Of a DNA stretch of 64,000 nt, positions 1-8,149 are shown piece by piece. The DNA is from Modicisalibacter radicis (GTDB lineage Bacteria; Pseudomonadota; Gammaproteobacteria; Pseudomonadales; Halomonadaceae). Location of the stretch: NCBI RefSeq assembly GCF_900961225.1, contig NZ_CAAHFN010000054.1, positions 1 to 64,000 on the forward strand. The letters are read 5' to 3'. Under the pieces are notes generated by a model. It was not told the DNA's origin and did not search any database. It saw only the letters and a list, made by a program, of their open reading frames with translations. The position numbers were made by a program, and so were the translations under genes. Position 1 is the first letter of the stretch. The number at the start of each line of letters is the position of its first letter.

Positions 1-95
1 ATATAAATCGCTATATTGACGGCTTTTATAACACCCAACGGCTCCACAGCAGCCTTGGTTACAGGACGCCGCTGGAATTTGAGGGTTTGCACTAA
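1..95 (+). pseudogene. IS3-family transposase (OrfB), 3' end only
   Basis: In the frame that starts at base 3, the last 30 codons end at the TAA at 93-95 and read like the extreme C-terminus of an IS3-family DDE transposase: a YIDGFYN block, then RLHSSLGYRTPLEFE and a short tail. This tail follows the catalytic glutamate of the integrase core in the family. The rest of the gene lies outside the window, so whether the element is complete cannot be judged. It runs toward the cassette array and its terminal repeat follows directly. Confidence 0.85.
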
Positions 96-102
96 TGGCG
101 CG

Positions 103-127
103 TGTCCACTTTTTTGGGGGAATTCCA
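103..127 (+). mobile_element. Right terminal inverted repeat of the IS3-family element
   Basis: The 25 bases after the transposase stop begin TGTCCACTTTTTTGGGGG and end in CA. This resembles the right end of IS3-group elements, whose ends read TGTCCAC, a short A/T run, GGGGG and a terminal CA. It marks the probable element border, 14 bases before the first attC-like site. The left end is not in the window, so target duplication cannot be tested. Confidence 0.65.
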
Positions 128-140
128 TAAGCCAGAGTAG

Positions 141-218
141 ATATAACGCCCGGCTCACGCGCCGGTTTGGAGCCGCGAAGCGGCGGAAAATCGGTCGCCG
201 TGCAGCCGATTGTTAGGA
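141..218 (-). repeat. attC-like recombination site 1 (integron cassette)
   Basis: Read on the minus strand the site starts with CCTAACAATCGGC and ends with CCGGGCGTTATA. These are the outer core sites (RYYYAAC and GTTRRRY-like) of a gene-cassette attC. The interior is rich in short inverted repeats, including GCCGCTTCGCGGC. It lies two bases after the stop codon of the short-chain dehydrogenase remnant, which is the standard place for the attC of a cassette. Confidence 0.7.
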
Positions 219-219
219 A

Positions 220-501
220 TTACTTGTGTGGTGGTGATGCGGTGCTACCTGCAAGGACTCCACCATCAACATTGAGCTCAATTCCGGTGACATACTTGGA
301 TTCGTCAGAAGCCAAATACAGAGCGGCATACGCAACATCACTAGGCTCACCCTCTCCAAGCATCACGTCCCATATCGGCGTATATATGGCACCCGGCTGA
401 ATAGAGTTACATCGAATAGAGTATTGCTTCTCAGCTCAGTAAAGCGCAGCAGATTTTGTATTGCTCCGAACAACGGCTTAACTAAATGCATATGCAGCCT
501 C
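220..501 (-). pseudogene. Short-chain dehydrogenase/reductase, truncated with two nonsense codons
   Basis: The minus-strand reading from 501 gives EAAYAFS, a stop, then SAALY, a second stop, then QYSIRCNSIQPGAIYTP and YLASDESKYVTGIELNVDGG, ending at 220-222. This is the C-terminal half of a classical SDR oxidoreductase. The first stop (TAA at 478-480) sits where the catalytic lysine of YxxxK is expected, one base change from AAA. The second (TGA at 436-438) sits in the helix after it. The NAD-binding N-terminal half is absent, and the remnant begins three bases after the hydrolase stop. It is very probably non-functional. Confidence 0.85.
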
Positions 502-504
502 ATA

Positions 505-1338
505 CTAACTTAAAAAGTCTATAACAGATTTGTTAAAGATATGCGTTTGATCCATAAGTGGCAGATGGCCAGCATCCTTTATGCTTAAAAACTCAGCGTT
601 AGGTATCTGCGCTGCCGAATTCTGTCCATATTCAATCGGAAATAGCCGATCATTCTCTCCCCAAATCACTAATGCTTTGTTTTGTATCTTGCGCAAAGAT
701 GCATGCGGAATTTCTACAACCGCCGAACCCCGGCCTTGCTTAAAAGCATTTTGTCCGCCTGCACGCTTTAACACATCAATCGAATAGCTTGCGTGATTCG
801 GGTCTCTATTTTTAGGGTTAAACAATATATAGCGAGAAAAAAACCAATCAGTGACAGACGATGGAAAACTGTTCATCAAAATCATACTGAATAACGAGGC
901 GAACGGCGGCTTAGCACCGAGTCCTCCAGCATCAACCAAAACGAGCTTATCAACCATTTGTGGCTCATTCAGCACAAACTGAAGGGCGATTGCACCACCC
1001 TGAGACAATCCCACAATATGCGCCTTGGGGATATCTAATGCTGACAAAAAGTCCTTTAGCCACTTGCAAAAATACGCTTTGTCATAGGCTGCGTTAGGCT
1101 TATCGGATTCTCCATAACCGACTATGTCCGGGGCAATGACACGAAAGTGTTTTGATAAAGCGGCAATGGACGGATACCAACTTACCGCCCCGGCTCCGCC
1201 TCCATGTAACAAGATCAGCGGTTGCCCGGAGCCTGACGACAAGTAGGCGGTATTGATTGAGCCCGCACTAACATGGCTTTCAGTAACAGACGCCTCAATT
1301 TTATTGATCAGAGCTTGCCGATAAGGATTTATAGTCAT
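505..1338 (-). CDS. Alpha/beta hydrolase of the MhpC/BphD type
   Basis: A 277-residue alpha/beta-hydrolase with all expected landmarks: oxyanion loop HGGGAG at 45-50, nucleophile elbow GLSQGG with Ser112, acid Asp230 in GENDRLFP, and base His258 in AGHLPL. The family cleaves C-C or ester bonds, for example ring-cleavage products, but the substrate here cannot be named. Its ATG overlaps the TGA of the upstream marR gene (ATGA), so the two were built as an operon. A dehydrogenase remnant follows. The reading frame is intact although both neighbours are broken. AT-rich codon use marks it as acquired. Confidence 0.85.
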   Translation of the reverse strand: MTINPYRQALINKIEASVTESHVSAGSINTAYLSSGSGQPLILLHGGGAGAVSWYPSIAALSKHFRVIAPDIVGYGESDKPNAAYDKAYFCKWLKDFLSALDIPKAHIVGLSQGGAIALQFVLNEPQMVDKLVLVDAGGLGAKPPFASLFSMILMNSFPSSVTDWFFSRYILFNPKNRDPNHASYSIDVLKRAGGQNAFKQGRGSAVVEIPHASLRKIQNKALVIWGENDRLFPIEYGQNSAAQIPNAEFLSIKDAGHLPLMDQTHIFNKSVIDFLS

Positions 1339-1816
1339 TTTGTAACAACCTTAATCAGATCTGATAATGTGCTTAACTGGTTTTTATCGAGAAATTCAAA
1401 CAATGCAACAGATGAATACTCAAACGAAACTTTTGCCTCTTCAGTAATTTTCTTGCCGGTCTCTGAAAGTGCAACCAGGCTAACTCTGGCATCGCGGGGG
1501 CTATCCTGCTTTTCAATGAGGCCCATTTTTCCATGGGATTGAGCAGACGGGTAACGCCGGACGGGCTTAAGCCGACTTGCTCAGCAAGGTCGCTGCGTCG
1601 CATGTTCTGATTACTAGCTACATACAACTGGTTTAGAACAAGATACTCGGATAGACCAACACCATGCGCAGAAAGCGCGGCGCCAACCTTTTTTTGAATT
1701 TTATTTTGCAGGTTGCTGAAATTCCGCACCAACCCAGGTTCCAAATTTTCTGACACAGACATTCCTTGCTTAATGTTTGAGCTCGCAAATATAATTCCAT
1801 ATTGTTGCGATGTCAA
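1335..1816 (-). pseudogene. MarR-family regulator with a -1 frameshift
   Basis: The first part (ATG at 1816) reads as a MarR winged helix, with LSEYLVLNQLYVA, then RRSDLAEQVGLSPSGVTRLL as the recognition helix. The frame is lost at NPMEK, at a run of five A (1526-1530 on this strand). With a sixth A the frame continues as MGLIEKQDSPRDARVSLVAL, the wing, and ends at 1335. The split falls in the DNA-binding wing, so without slippage the product would be non-functional. It is first in the marR-hydrolase-SDR unit and presumably repressed it. Its ATG lies 35 bases after attC 2. A sequencing error in the homopolymer is the alternative. Confidence 0.8.
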
Positions 1817-1850
1817 ACACTAATCAACAACCTGGGAGATAGAGATACAT

Positions 1851-1918
1851 GCCTAACGCCTGATTTCACCGGCATTTTAAGCGACTTTTCGCCCAGTGAT
1901 GCTGTAGACAATTAGAAC
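1851..1918 (-). repeat. attC-like recombination site 2
   Basis: On the minus strand this stretch ends in AGGCGTTAGGC, a perfect right core site for a cassette attC. The opposite end (TTCTAATTG) is degenerate. It lies between the DUF4336 gene on its right and the start of the marR cassette on its left, as expected for the 3' end of the DUF4336 cassette. About 170 bases without a convincing gene separate it from that gene. Confidence 0.5.
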
Positions 1919-2088
1919 ATCGTTTCCCTTGTGGCTCAGATAGAAACGCCCCCATATGATATTTTTAAATACTTTCAAAGAATTTAAAGATGCTTTCCAT
2001 ATGCAGAATATTCCTTACGCTCGAGCTCATGGGATCGCTGTTCGGTTCCCATGCATCGACCGGTTATGTGATTTTCTCGCAAAATGGC

Positions 2089-2775
2089 TCATATTAGCCA
2101 TTCAAATGAACGAGCCAAGAACTCATCTGTATTTTCTTTGACAATTTCACCGTGAGACATTACCAATATTTGAGACTTCCATGCCAACAAACGATTAAGG
2201 TGGCTACGAGCATCATCTCTGCCAAAAATGAAACTTAAACGCCAATCCAAAGGCATTTTTCCGTTGGGAGCCAAAATACCGACGCCTTTCGCAACAACCC
2301 TTTGCCAATAGTTAAAATTTTGACCAGAGAAATTTTCAATCAAGTCAGCAACAACAAGAGTGTTAGAGACCTTATGATAAAAAACGCACTCTTCCATTAA
2401 TGGAGACCCCGAAAACAACTCTTGTTCAATCTCAGAGCTCCAAGCCCAGCTTTGCTGGTTATTCAAAGAGTCAGTGAATGAAATATCACTGCGTTTCTTA
2501 ATAACTTCACTAGTGCCATATGTTTCAGCATTAGGATAAGCAGAGACCCATTCAGGCAAAAACAAGTGGTGCAGATGATTCGGTGCGATCAAGTATTTCA
2601 CCTGACCTAAATTTTCTATTTTTTCACGGATTGTTTCGGACAGCTGTATCGGGCTATGAACCCAAAGTTCGCCATTAAGTAAACGAACAACTGTCATACG
2701 AGTCGAAAAAGGCAGCCCCAAGAACTTCACAGAGCTCCCATCGAACACCCATATTTCGTGAGCTAAATTTTCCAT
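2089..2775 (-). CDS. DUF4336 family protein (metallo-beta-lactamase-like)
   Basis: A 228-residue protein matching DUF4336 in layout: an N-terminal strand pair around MTVVRLLNGELWVHSP, then LIAPNHLHHLFLPEW, where the family has its conserved HHLFL motif, and a C-terminal MSHGEIV segment. DUF4336 members resemble the metallo-beta-lactamase fold but have no agreed function. It is a single-gene cassette: the ATG is 16 bases from attC site 3 and the attC at 1851-1918 lies downstream. The frame is intact. Function is unknown. Confidence 0.75.
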   Translation of the reverse strand: MENLAHEIWVFDGSSVKFLGLPFSTRMTVVRLLNGELWVHSPIQLSETIREKIENLGQVKYLIAPNHLHHLFLPEWVSAYPNAETYGTSEVIKKRSDISFTDSLNNQQSWAWSSEIEQELFSGSPLMEECVFYHKVSNTLVVADLIENFSGQNFNYWQRVVAKGVGILAPNGKMPLDWRLSFIFGRDDARSHLNRLLAWKSQILVMSHGEIVKENTDEFLARSFEWLI

Positions 2776-2786
2776 ATTCCCCCTAT

Positions 2787-2830
2787 CACATAACGCCCCA
2801 GCTCAAACCAAAGGGAGCTTATTATTACGC
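2787..2830 (-). repeat. Short degenerate attC-like site 3
   Basis: The minus strand reads GCGTAATAATAAGCTCCC and then TGAGCTGGGGCGTTATG. The GGCGTTATG end matches the right core site seen at the other cassette borders, and AGCTC/GAGCT can pair. At about 44 bases it is shorter than usual attC sites, so it may be truncated. It overlaps the stop codon of the SnoaL-like gene and is 12 bases before the DUF4336 start. Confidence 0.4.
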
Positions 2831-3228
2831 ATTTTTTCCGATAATCTCATGACCATATGAATTGTCGACAGAACATAACCAGATGCCACCAACCGATTTA
2901 TTGAATACATATGTGGCTTTACGTTCAGTGGCAGGAAAACCTGGGCCAGATACTACAGTATTTGCTAGAACAAGTGCTGTATTTCCTGACTCTAAGATTT
3001 CCAGACCATTTTGTTCAACTTGCAATCCATTTTTAAAATAAACCGCTATAGCCTCAAACGCTTTACGAATTTCATTTTTCCCTACTGAATCGCCACTACT
3101 GCATTTCGGCCCGGCTCTATAACTAAAACTGCATCATCAGTATAGATATCCATGAGTTCATCAAATTCCTCAGCAACGATAGCTTTGTCTGCCTTTTCGA
3201 TTTGAAGATCTATGGGATGTCGTTTCAC
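2825..3228 (-). pseudogene. SnoaL-like (NTF2-fold) protein with a frameshift
   Basis: A GTG start at 3228, 10 bases after an AAGGAG ribosome site, opens a frame reading IEKADKAIVAEEFDELMDIY and DDAVLVIEPG. It then goes out of frame near 3108-3114. One extra G in the GGG run would restore the second part (GKNEIRKAFEAIAVYF to GHEIIGKNA, ending at 2825), giving 134 residues. The pattern of a long N-terminal helix and curved sheet matches the SnoaL / ketosteroid-isomerase-like fold, whose members range from isomerases to uncharacterised proteins. It lies between two attC-like sites, so it is another cassette gene. Confidence 0.75.
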
Positions 3229-3247
3229 TTTCTTATTACTCCTTTAT

Positions 3248-3319
3248 GCATAACGCCGCGCTCTGCGGAAAATTTGAAGCGTAGCGTAAAATTTGTCCGA
3301 CAGCAGCGCCTTGTTATAC
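3248..3319 (-). repeat. attC-like recombination site 4
   Basis: This is the best-formed site of the set. On the minus strand it starts GTATAACAAGGCGCTG and ends CAGAGCGCGGCGTTATGC. The two ends are complementary (AACAAGGCGC against GCGCGGCGTT, imperfect), and internal repeats flank AAATTTTACGC. The TAA of the nuclease-like gene lies inside the left core site, as is common in tightly packed cassettes. The SnoaL-like gene starts 20 bases beyond the other end. Confidence 0.75.
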
Positions 3320-4246
3320 GCGACTTTTCTGCCATTCAATCGCTTTCTCTCTGTCGATATACCCATTTCCATGACAGAGATGACATGTAGCTCTCTTACC
3401 TTTGCAATCTGGGCAATCAAAATGAATATATTCTGACTCATCTATGTTCACCAATTGGTCGGCATAGACGGAACCTAGACCTTTACAGACCGGACAAAAA
3501 TCATTTGCGAGAACTCTCTCCCCAAGGCAAATGGGGCACTCGGCGTATTTTCTTGGTTTTCTATCCACCACCAAAAGAGTCTTTCTTTGGATGGTTTCAA
3601 TTTCCTTTATTTTATGCTCAAAATATTTCTTGATGGATTTCTTTATGTTTTCTGGATCATTTTTCCAGGACTCTGGCGATATACGAATAGAAAAAATTCC
3701 ACTCTGAGCCAAGATATTGGTATCTCGGTTATATGTGCTTTTAATTTTACTCTCTACATAATGTGCTGGATATCCATCATACTCAACACCGAGTGAGGCA
3801 ATTTTTACAAACTCATCTCCAATTGGTCGCATCAACTCTAAAACAAGATCTATTGCCCACGGCTGATGATTTTTATTATACTTCGCAACTTTGTACTGCG
3901 GAAGTATTTTTACTTTATGTCTTTTAAAAGCCTTACCAATAAAAGCAATTTCTCTAGGCTTATCCTTAAAAGAAAATATCTTAATATCTGAAAACTGACT
4001 AATTATATTTGCAATTACTTCTATCTCCGCTTGTGAAGTTTTCTCAACCCCTTGCAAACTTATAAGAGCCACCGAAGAATCGTGACCAATAAGCTTTTCA
4101 ATTCTATTTAGTAATTTTTTTTGATTATTACTAAACTTGCTTTTTATCTCATCTATATTCAACGATAAAACCTCAGAATCACTACCAGACCAATAGCGTA
4201 TAACAGGTATTAGATAGCGCGATCGTTTATTGACTTGAACGAGCAC
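3314..4246 (-). CDS. PD-(D/E)XK-like nuclease domain with DnaJ-type zinc knuckles
   Basis: A 310-residue cassette protein of unassigned family. Residues about 114-190 read QYKV, AIDLVLE (Asp133), GVEYDGYPAHY (Glu155), NRDTNILAQSGI and IRI. This is the spacing seen in Vsr/DUF559-like endonuclease folds (acidic residue, ExDG..H, RD..L...G, R). Residues 237-291 carry four CxxC pairs (237/240, 251/254, 278/281, 288/291), the last ones as CKGKRATCHLCHGNGY, as in DnaJ zinc centres. The GTG start at 4246 lies in an inverted repeat with no clear ribosome site, so a later start is possible. The stop lies in attC site 4. A DNA-processing or defence role is inference; no homologue was looked up. Confidence 0.6.
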   Translation of the reverse strand: MLVQVNKRSRYLIPVIRYWSGSDSEVLSLNIDEIKSKFSNNQKKLLNRIEKLIGHDSSVALISLQGVEKTSQAEIEVIANIISQFSDIKIFSFKDKPREIAFIGKAFKRHKVKILPQYKVAKYNKNHQPWAIDLVLELMRPIGDEFVKIASLGVEYDGYPAHYVESKIKSTYNRDTNILAQSGIFSIRISPESWKNDPENIKKSIKKYFEHKIKEIETIQRKTLLVVDRKPRKYAECPICLGERVLANDFCPVCKGLGSVYADQLVNIDESEYIHFDCPDCKGKRATCHLCHGNGYIDREKAIEWQKSRV

Positions 4247-4254
4247 GCTCGTTC
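4237..4254. repeat. Inverted repeat at the nuclease-like gene start
   Basis: GAACGAGC and GCTCGTTC form a perfect 8-base inverted repeat around AC, overlapping the proposed GTG start. It could be an operator or an mRNA hairpin masking the start. No T-run follows, so it is not an intrinsic terminator. Confidence 0.5.
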
Positions 4255-4618
4255 AACAATGTTATCTAGCACACCATCCGCACCCCCAACCTATTGAAAT
4301 TCCTAAGCATTAAATATAATTCGGCAACATAACACCAATAACCGTGCCTGCTGCATAACACCCTTGAACGCGCATGCGACCTTCCTCGGACCATCCGCTC
4401 TGGGTCGAAAGCAGACCTCATAGTTTCAATCTTTTTTTCGTTTGCTCACTCTCGACTTCCCCCAGCGTCGTTAATTTCATAAATCCAGCCACGCTACCGC
4501 TCGGGGATGACATCTTTTCCCTGCGACCTCCTGCGCATCGTTCTTTCTGCGCCTAACTATCGGCCATGTGCTCAGAGCCTTAACCAAAGTTAGCCTTGGC
4601 TTGGTAACGTTGTGCAAC
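4255..4618. other. Non-coding border between cassette array and core chromosome
   Basis: No credible gene was seen. Two TAACAC-like half sites (about 4332 and 4353) and a GCCTAAC ... GTTAGCC pair (about 4551-4592) could be decayed attC or attI core sites. The spacing does not fit a normal attC, and no integrase gene lies nearby. Base composition changes from AT-rich to GC-rich across this stretch. Confidence 0.4.
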
Positions 4619-4647
4619 AAAAAAGCCTGCCGGTAAAGGCAGGCTTT
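4619..4647 (-). terminator. Intrinsic terminator of guaA
   Basis: On the minus strand AAAGCCTGCC, a TTTACC loop and GGCAGGCTTTTTT form a stable hairpin with a six-T tail, 47 bases past the guaA stop. Confidence 0.9.
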
Positions 4648-4693
4648 CGTATGAGGCGGGCCTAGACAGCTCTCGCCTGCCCCTATTCGGTAC

Positions 4694-6268
4694 TCACTCC
4701 CACTCAATCGTCGCGGGCGGCTTGCTGCTGACGTCGTACGTCACCCGCGATACACCGCTGATTTCGTTGATGATCCTATTGGAAACTTTTTCCAGCAGCT
4801 CATACGGCAGATGCGCCCATCTTGCGGTCATGAAGTCAATGGTTTCCACGGCGCGCAGGGCGATGACCCATTCATAGCGGCGGCCGTCGCCGACCACACC
4901 GACCGATCTCACCGGCAGGAACACCGCGAAGGCCTGGCTGGTCTTGTGGTACCAGTCGGCGTTGTGCAGTTCCTCGATGAAGATGGCGTCGGCCTCGCGC
5001 AGGATGTCGGCGTATTCCTTCTTCACTTCGCCGAGGATGCGCACGCCCAGGCCCGGCCCCGGGAAGGGGTGGCGGTAGACCATGTCGTAGGGCAGGCCGA
5101 GTTCCAGGCCGAGCTTGCGCACTTCGTCCTTGAACAGCTCGCGCAGCGGTTCGACCAGCTTGAGCTTCATGGTCTCGGGCAGGCCGCCGACGTTGTGGTG
5201 CGACTTGATCACATGGGCCTTGCCGGTCTTGCTGGCGGCGGATTCGATCACGTCCGGGTAGATGGTGCCCTGGGCGAGGAAGTCCACACCCTCGATCTTG
5301 GCGGCCTCGCGGTCGAACACGTCGATGAAGGTGTTGCCGATCGCCTTGCGCTTGGCCTCGGGGTCGTCCACGCCCTCGAGCTTGCCGAGGAACTCGTCCT
5401 CGGCGTCGACGCGGATCACCCGCACGCCCATGTGGCGGGCGAAGGTTTCCATCACCTGCTCGCCCTCGTCCTTGCGCAGCAGGCCGTTGTCGACGAACAC
5501 GCAGGTCAGCTGATCGCCGATCGCCTTGTGCAGCAGCGCGGCGACCACCGAGGAGTCCACCCCGCCGGAGAGGCCGAGCAGCACGTGGCGGTCGCCGACC
5601 TGGTCGCGCACCCGGGCGGAAAGATCCTCGATGATCCGCGCCGGGGTCCACAGCTGCTCGGCGCCGCAGATGCCCAGCACGAAGCGCTCGAGCAGGCGCT
5701 GGCCCTGCAGGGTATGGGTCACTTCGGGGTGGAACTGCACGCCGTAGAAGCGCTTTTCCGGCCAGGTCATGGCGGCGATCGGGCAGCTCGGGGTACTGGC
5801 GGTAATGTTGAACGCCTCGGGCGCCTGGGCGACCTTGTCGCCGTGGCTCATCCACACGTCGAGCAGTGCGCTGCCGTCGTGGTCGACGTGGTCCTTGATG
5901 CCGCCGAGCAGGTCGTCATCGCCGTCGACCCTGACCTGGGCATAACCGAATTCATGCTTGTTGGAGCCCTCGACCCGGCCGCCCAGCTGTATGGCCATGG
6001 TCTGCATGCCGTAGCAGATGCCCAGCACCGGCAGGCCAAGTTCGAACACGCACTCGGGGGCGCGCGGCGAGTCATTGGCGACGGTGGATTCCGGCCCGCC
6101 GGAGAGGATGATGCCGTTGGGCGCGTACTCGCGGATCTCCTCCTCGGTGATGTCGAAGGCGCGCACTTCGGAATACACGCCGATCTCGCGCACGCGCCGC
6201 GCGATCAGCTGGGTGTACTGGGAACCGAAGTCGAGGATCAGGATCTTGTGGGCATGAATGTCGGTCAT
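4694..6268 (-). CDS. guaA: GMP synthase (glutamine-hydrolysing)
   Basis: A 524-residue enzyme converting XMP, glutamine and ATP to GMP in the cytoplasm. The N-terminal class I amidotransferase has the nucleophile in GICYGMQTM and the His/Glu of FHPEVTHT. The ATP pyrophosphatase domain has the P-loop LSGGVDSSV, and the C-terminal dimerisation domain ends in KPPATIEWE. The ATG at 6268 gives [16 protein letters not shown], aligned with the family. An in-frame GTG 12 bases earlier is less likely. It lies downstream of guaB on the same strand, with 129 bases between, as in the usual guaBA arrangement, and a terminator follows. Confidence 0.97.
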   Translation of the reverse strand: MTDIHAHKILILDFGSQYTQLIARRVREIGVYSEVRAFDITEEEIREYAPNGIILSGGPESTVANDSPRAPECVFELGLPVLGICYGMQTMAIQLGGRVEGSNKHEFGYAQVRVDGDDDLLGGIKDHVDHDGSALLDVWMSHGDKVAQAPEAFNITASTPSCPIAAMTWPEKRFYGVQFHPEVTHTLQGQRLLERFVLGICGAEQLWTPARIIEDLSARVRDQVGDRHVLLGLSGGVDSSVVAALLHKAIGDQLTCVFVDNGLLRKDEGEQVMETFARHMGVRVIRVDAEDEFLGKLEGVDDPEAKRKAIGNTFIDVFDREAAKIEGVDFLAQGTIYPDVIESAASKTGKAHVIKSHHNVGGLPETMKLKLVEPLRELFKDEVRKLGLELGLPYDMVYRHPFPGPGLGVRILGEVKKEYADILREADAIFIEELHNADWYHKTSQAFAVFLPVRSVGVVGDGRRYEWVIALRAVETIDFMTARWAHLPYELLEKVSNRIINEISGVSRVTYDVSSKPPATIEWE

Positions 6269-6397
6269 GAAGGGGGCCACCGCCGTAATGGATTCGAGTG
6301 CCCGGACGAAGGCACTGCCGGAAAAGAATGAAGAGGAAAGCGCGAAGAGGGAAGATCGTCTTCCTTCTTCCCCCTTCCCTCTTTCATCTTGCGCGGT

Positions 6398-7867
6398 TTA
6401 CCCCGCGCGGTAGTTCGGGGCTTCTTTCGTAATCTGCACGTCATGCACGTGGGACTCGGCGAAGCCGGCGCCGGTGATCTGCACGAACTCCGGCTTGGTG
6501 CGCATCTCGTCGACGGTGCGGCAGCCGGTGTAGCCCATCGAGGCGCGCAGCCCGCCCATCAACTGGTGGACGATGGCGCTCATCATGCCCTTGTAGGGCA
6601 CCCGGCCTTCGATGCCTTCCGGCACCAGCTTCTCGGCGCCTTCGGCCTTGTCCTGGAAGTAACGGTCGGCGGAGCCCTGGGTCTGCGACATCGCGCCCAT
6701 CGAGCCCATGCCACGGTAGGCCTTGTAGGTACGGCCCTGGTAGAGCTCGACCTCGCCCGGGGCTTCCTCGGTGCCGGCCAGCAGGCCGCCGATCATCACC
6801 GTGCTGGCGCCGGCGGCGACGGCCTTGGCCAGGTCGCCGGAGAAGCGTACGCCGCCATCGGCGATCAGCGGGATGTCGTAGGGCTTGAGCGCCTCGGCGA
6901 CGTTGGAGACGGCGGTGATCTGCGGCACGCCGACGCCGGCGACGATGCGCGTGGTGCAGATCGAACCCGGGCCGATGCCGACCTTGACGGCGTCCGCGCC
7001 GGCCTCGGCAAGATCTCGGGCGGCATCGGCAGTAGCGATGTTGCCGCCGATCACCTGCACGTCGGGGAAGTGCTCCTTGACCCAGCGCACCCGCTCGATG
7101 ACCCCGCGCGAATGGCCGTGGGCGGTGTCGACCACGATGGCGTCGACGCCGGCCTCGGCCAGTGCGGCGATGCGCTCGGCGGTTTCCGCGCCGGTGCCCA
7201 CCGCGGCGCCGACCAGCAGCCGGCCGTCGGCGTCCTTGGCGGCGTTGGGGTAGGTACGCGCCTTCTCGATGTCGCGCACCGTGACCAGCCCGCGCAGGCG
7301 GAAGGCGTCATCGACGATCAGGATCTTCTCGATGCGGTTTTCCTGCAGCTTGGCCTTGATGGCGTCCAGCGGCGTGCCCTCGGGCACCGTGACCAGCTTG
7401 TCGCGAGGCGTCATGATCGCCTCGACGTGGTCGCTGTGGTCGGGCTGGAAGCGCATGTCGCGGCCGGTGACGATGCCCACCAGCGTCTCGCCCTCGACCA
7501 CCGGGAAGCCGGAATAGCCGTACTCGTCGGCCATCGTCAGCAGGTCCTGCAGCTTGGCCTGCGGGGCGACGGTCACCGGGTCCTTGACGATCACGCTCTC
7601 GTGCTTCTTGACCTTGCGCACTTCCGCGGCCTGGGCGGTGATCGACATGTTCTTGTGGATGATGCCGATGCCGCCCTCCTGGGCCATGGCGATGGCCAGC
7701 CGGGCTTCGGTCACGGTATCCATGGCGGAGGAGACGAGCGGGATGTTGAGCGTGAGGTTGCGGGTCAGGCGGGACTTGAGGCTGACGTCCTTGGGCAGGA
7801 CATCCGAGTAGCCGGGAACGAGTAATACGTCGTCGAACGTAAGAGCTTCTTGCGCCATACGTAGCAT
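6398..7867 (-). CDS. guaB: IMP dehydrogenase
   Basis: It oxidises IMP to XMP with NAD+, the committed step of GMP synthesis. The 489-residue protein has the TIM-barrel opening [19 protein letters not shown] and two CBS domains (about 95-205, with [20 protein letters not shown]). The catalytic cysteine lies in [10 protein letters not shown], followed by the flap motif [10 protein letters not shown]. The ATG at 7867 aligns with the MLRxAxEALTFDD start of homologues; a TTG 15 bases upstream is possible. No strong ribosome site is visible. It is probably transcribed with guaA. Confidence 0.97.
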   Translation of the reverse strand: MLRMAQEALTFDDVLLVPGYSDVLPKDVSLKSRLTRNLTLNIPLVSSAMDTVTEARLAIAMAQEGGIGIIHKNMSITAQAAEVRKVKKHESVIVKDPVTVAPQAKLQDLLTMADEYGYSGFPVVEGETLVGIVTGRDMRFQPDHSDHVEAIMTPRDKLVTVPEGTPLDAIKAKLQENRIEKILIVDDAFRLRGLVTVRDIEKARTYPNAAKDADGRLLVGAAVGTGAETAERIAALAEAGVDAIVVDTAHGHSRGVIERVRWVKEHFPDVQVIGGNIATADAARDLAEAGADAVKVGIGPGSICTTRIVAGVGVPQITAVSNVAEALKPYDIPLIADGGVRFSGDLAKAVAAGASTVMIGGLLAGTEEAPGEVELYQGRTYKAYRGMGSMGAMSQTQGSADRYFQDKAEGAEKLVPEGIEGRVPYKGMMSAIVHQLMGGLRASMGYTGCRTVDEMRTKPEFVQITGAGFAESHVHDVQITKEAPNYRAG

Positions 7868-8005
7868 ATCGGAAACACCCAATGAGCAGATGGTGGGAGA
7901 CGGGGCGTTGGAGAGTTAATCGACCATTATAAACCTCGTCCGTTTCGCACTCAACGTAGCCGTGCGCGATTGCATCCTCGTGTCCGTGGTAGGCGCGGCG
8001 GGAGG

Positions 8006-8110
8006 AAGGCATTCCCGGCAGCGGCGGCACGGCAGCCGGGCGGCCCATTCATCGCGAACAAGTTCGCTCCCACAGGTTCTCGCCGGTAGCCGGCCTTGTG
8101 GAGCTGGCAT
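8006..8110. repeat. REP-like intergenic repeat, copy 1
   Basis: This stretch holds AAGGCATTCCCGGCAGCGGC and, about 20 bases later, GGCCCATTCATCGCGAACAA followed by GTTCGCTCCC. The same two blocks recur with few changes at 15783-15896 but in the opposite order. The TCGCGAAnnnnTTCGCTCCC block is typical of REP-type repeats in pseudomonads and relatives. It lies in the 282-base gap upstream of guaB, where nothing else was recognised. Confidence 0.6.
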
Positions 8111-8149
8111 TACCACCAGGCCGGATAGCTCAACACAAAAATGCTCCGA

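Noticed and set aside
1956-2141. Plus-strand 61-codon frame between attC 2 and the DUF4336 gene
   Set aside because: No ribosome site and no recognisable motif, and it overlaps the end of the DUF4336 gene on the other strand.
4551-4592. GCCTAAC ... GTTAGCC pair as an attI or attC site
   Set aside because: Only about 42 bases apart, with no inner L boxes and no integrase nearby; kept as a note in the border region only.
4811-6331. Long plus-strand open frames opposite guaA, guaB, smc, ccmF and others
   Set aside because: They are antisense shadows of GC-rich genes: composition is dominated by His, Gly, Arg and Val, with no family motif.
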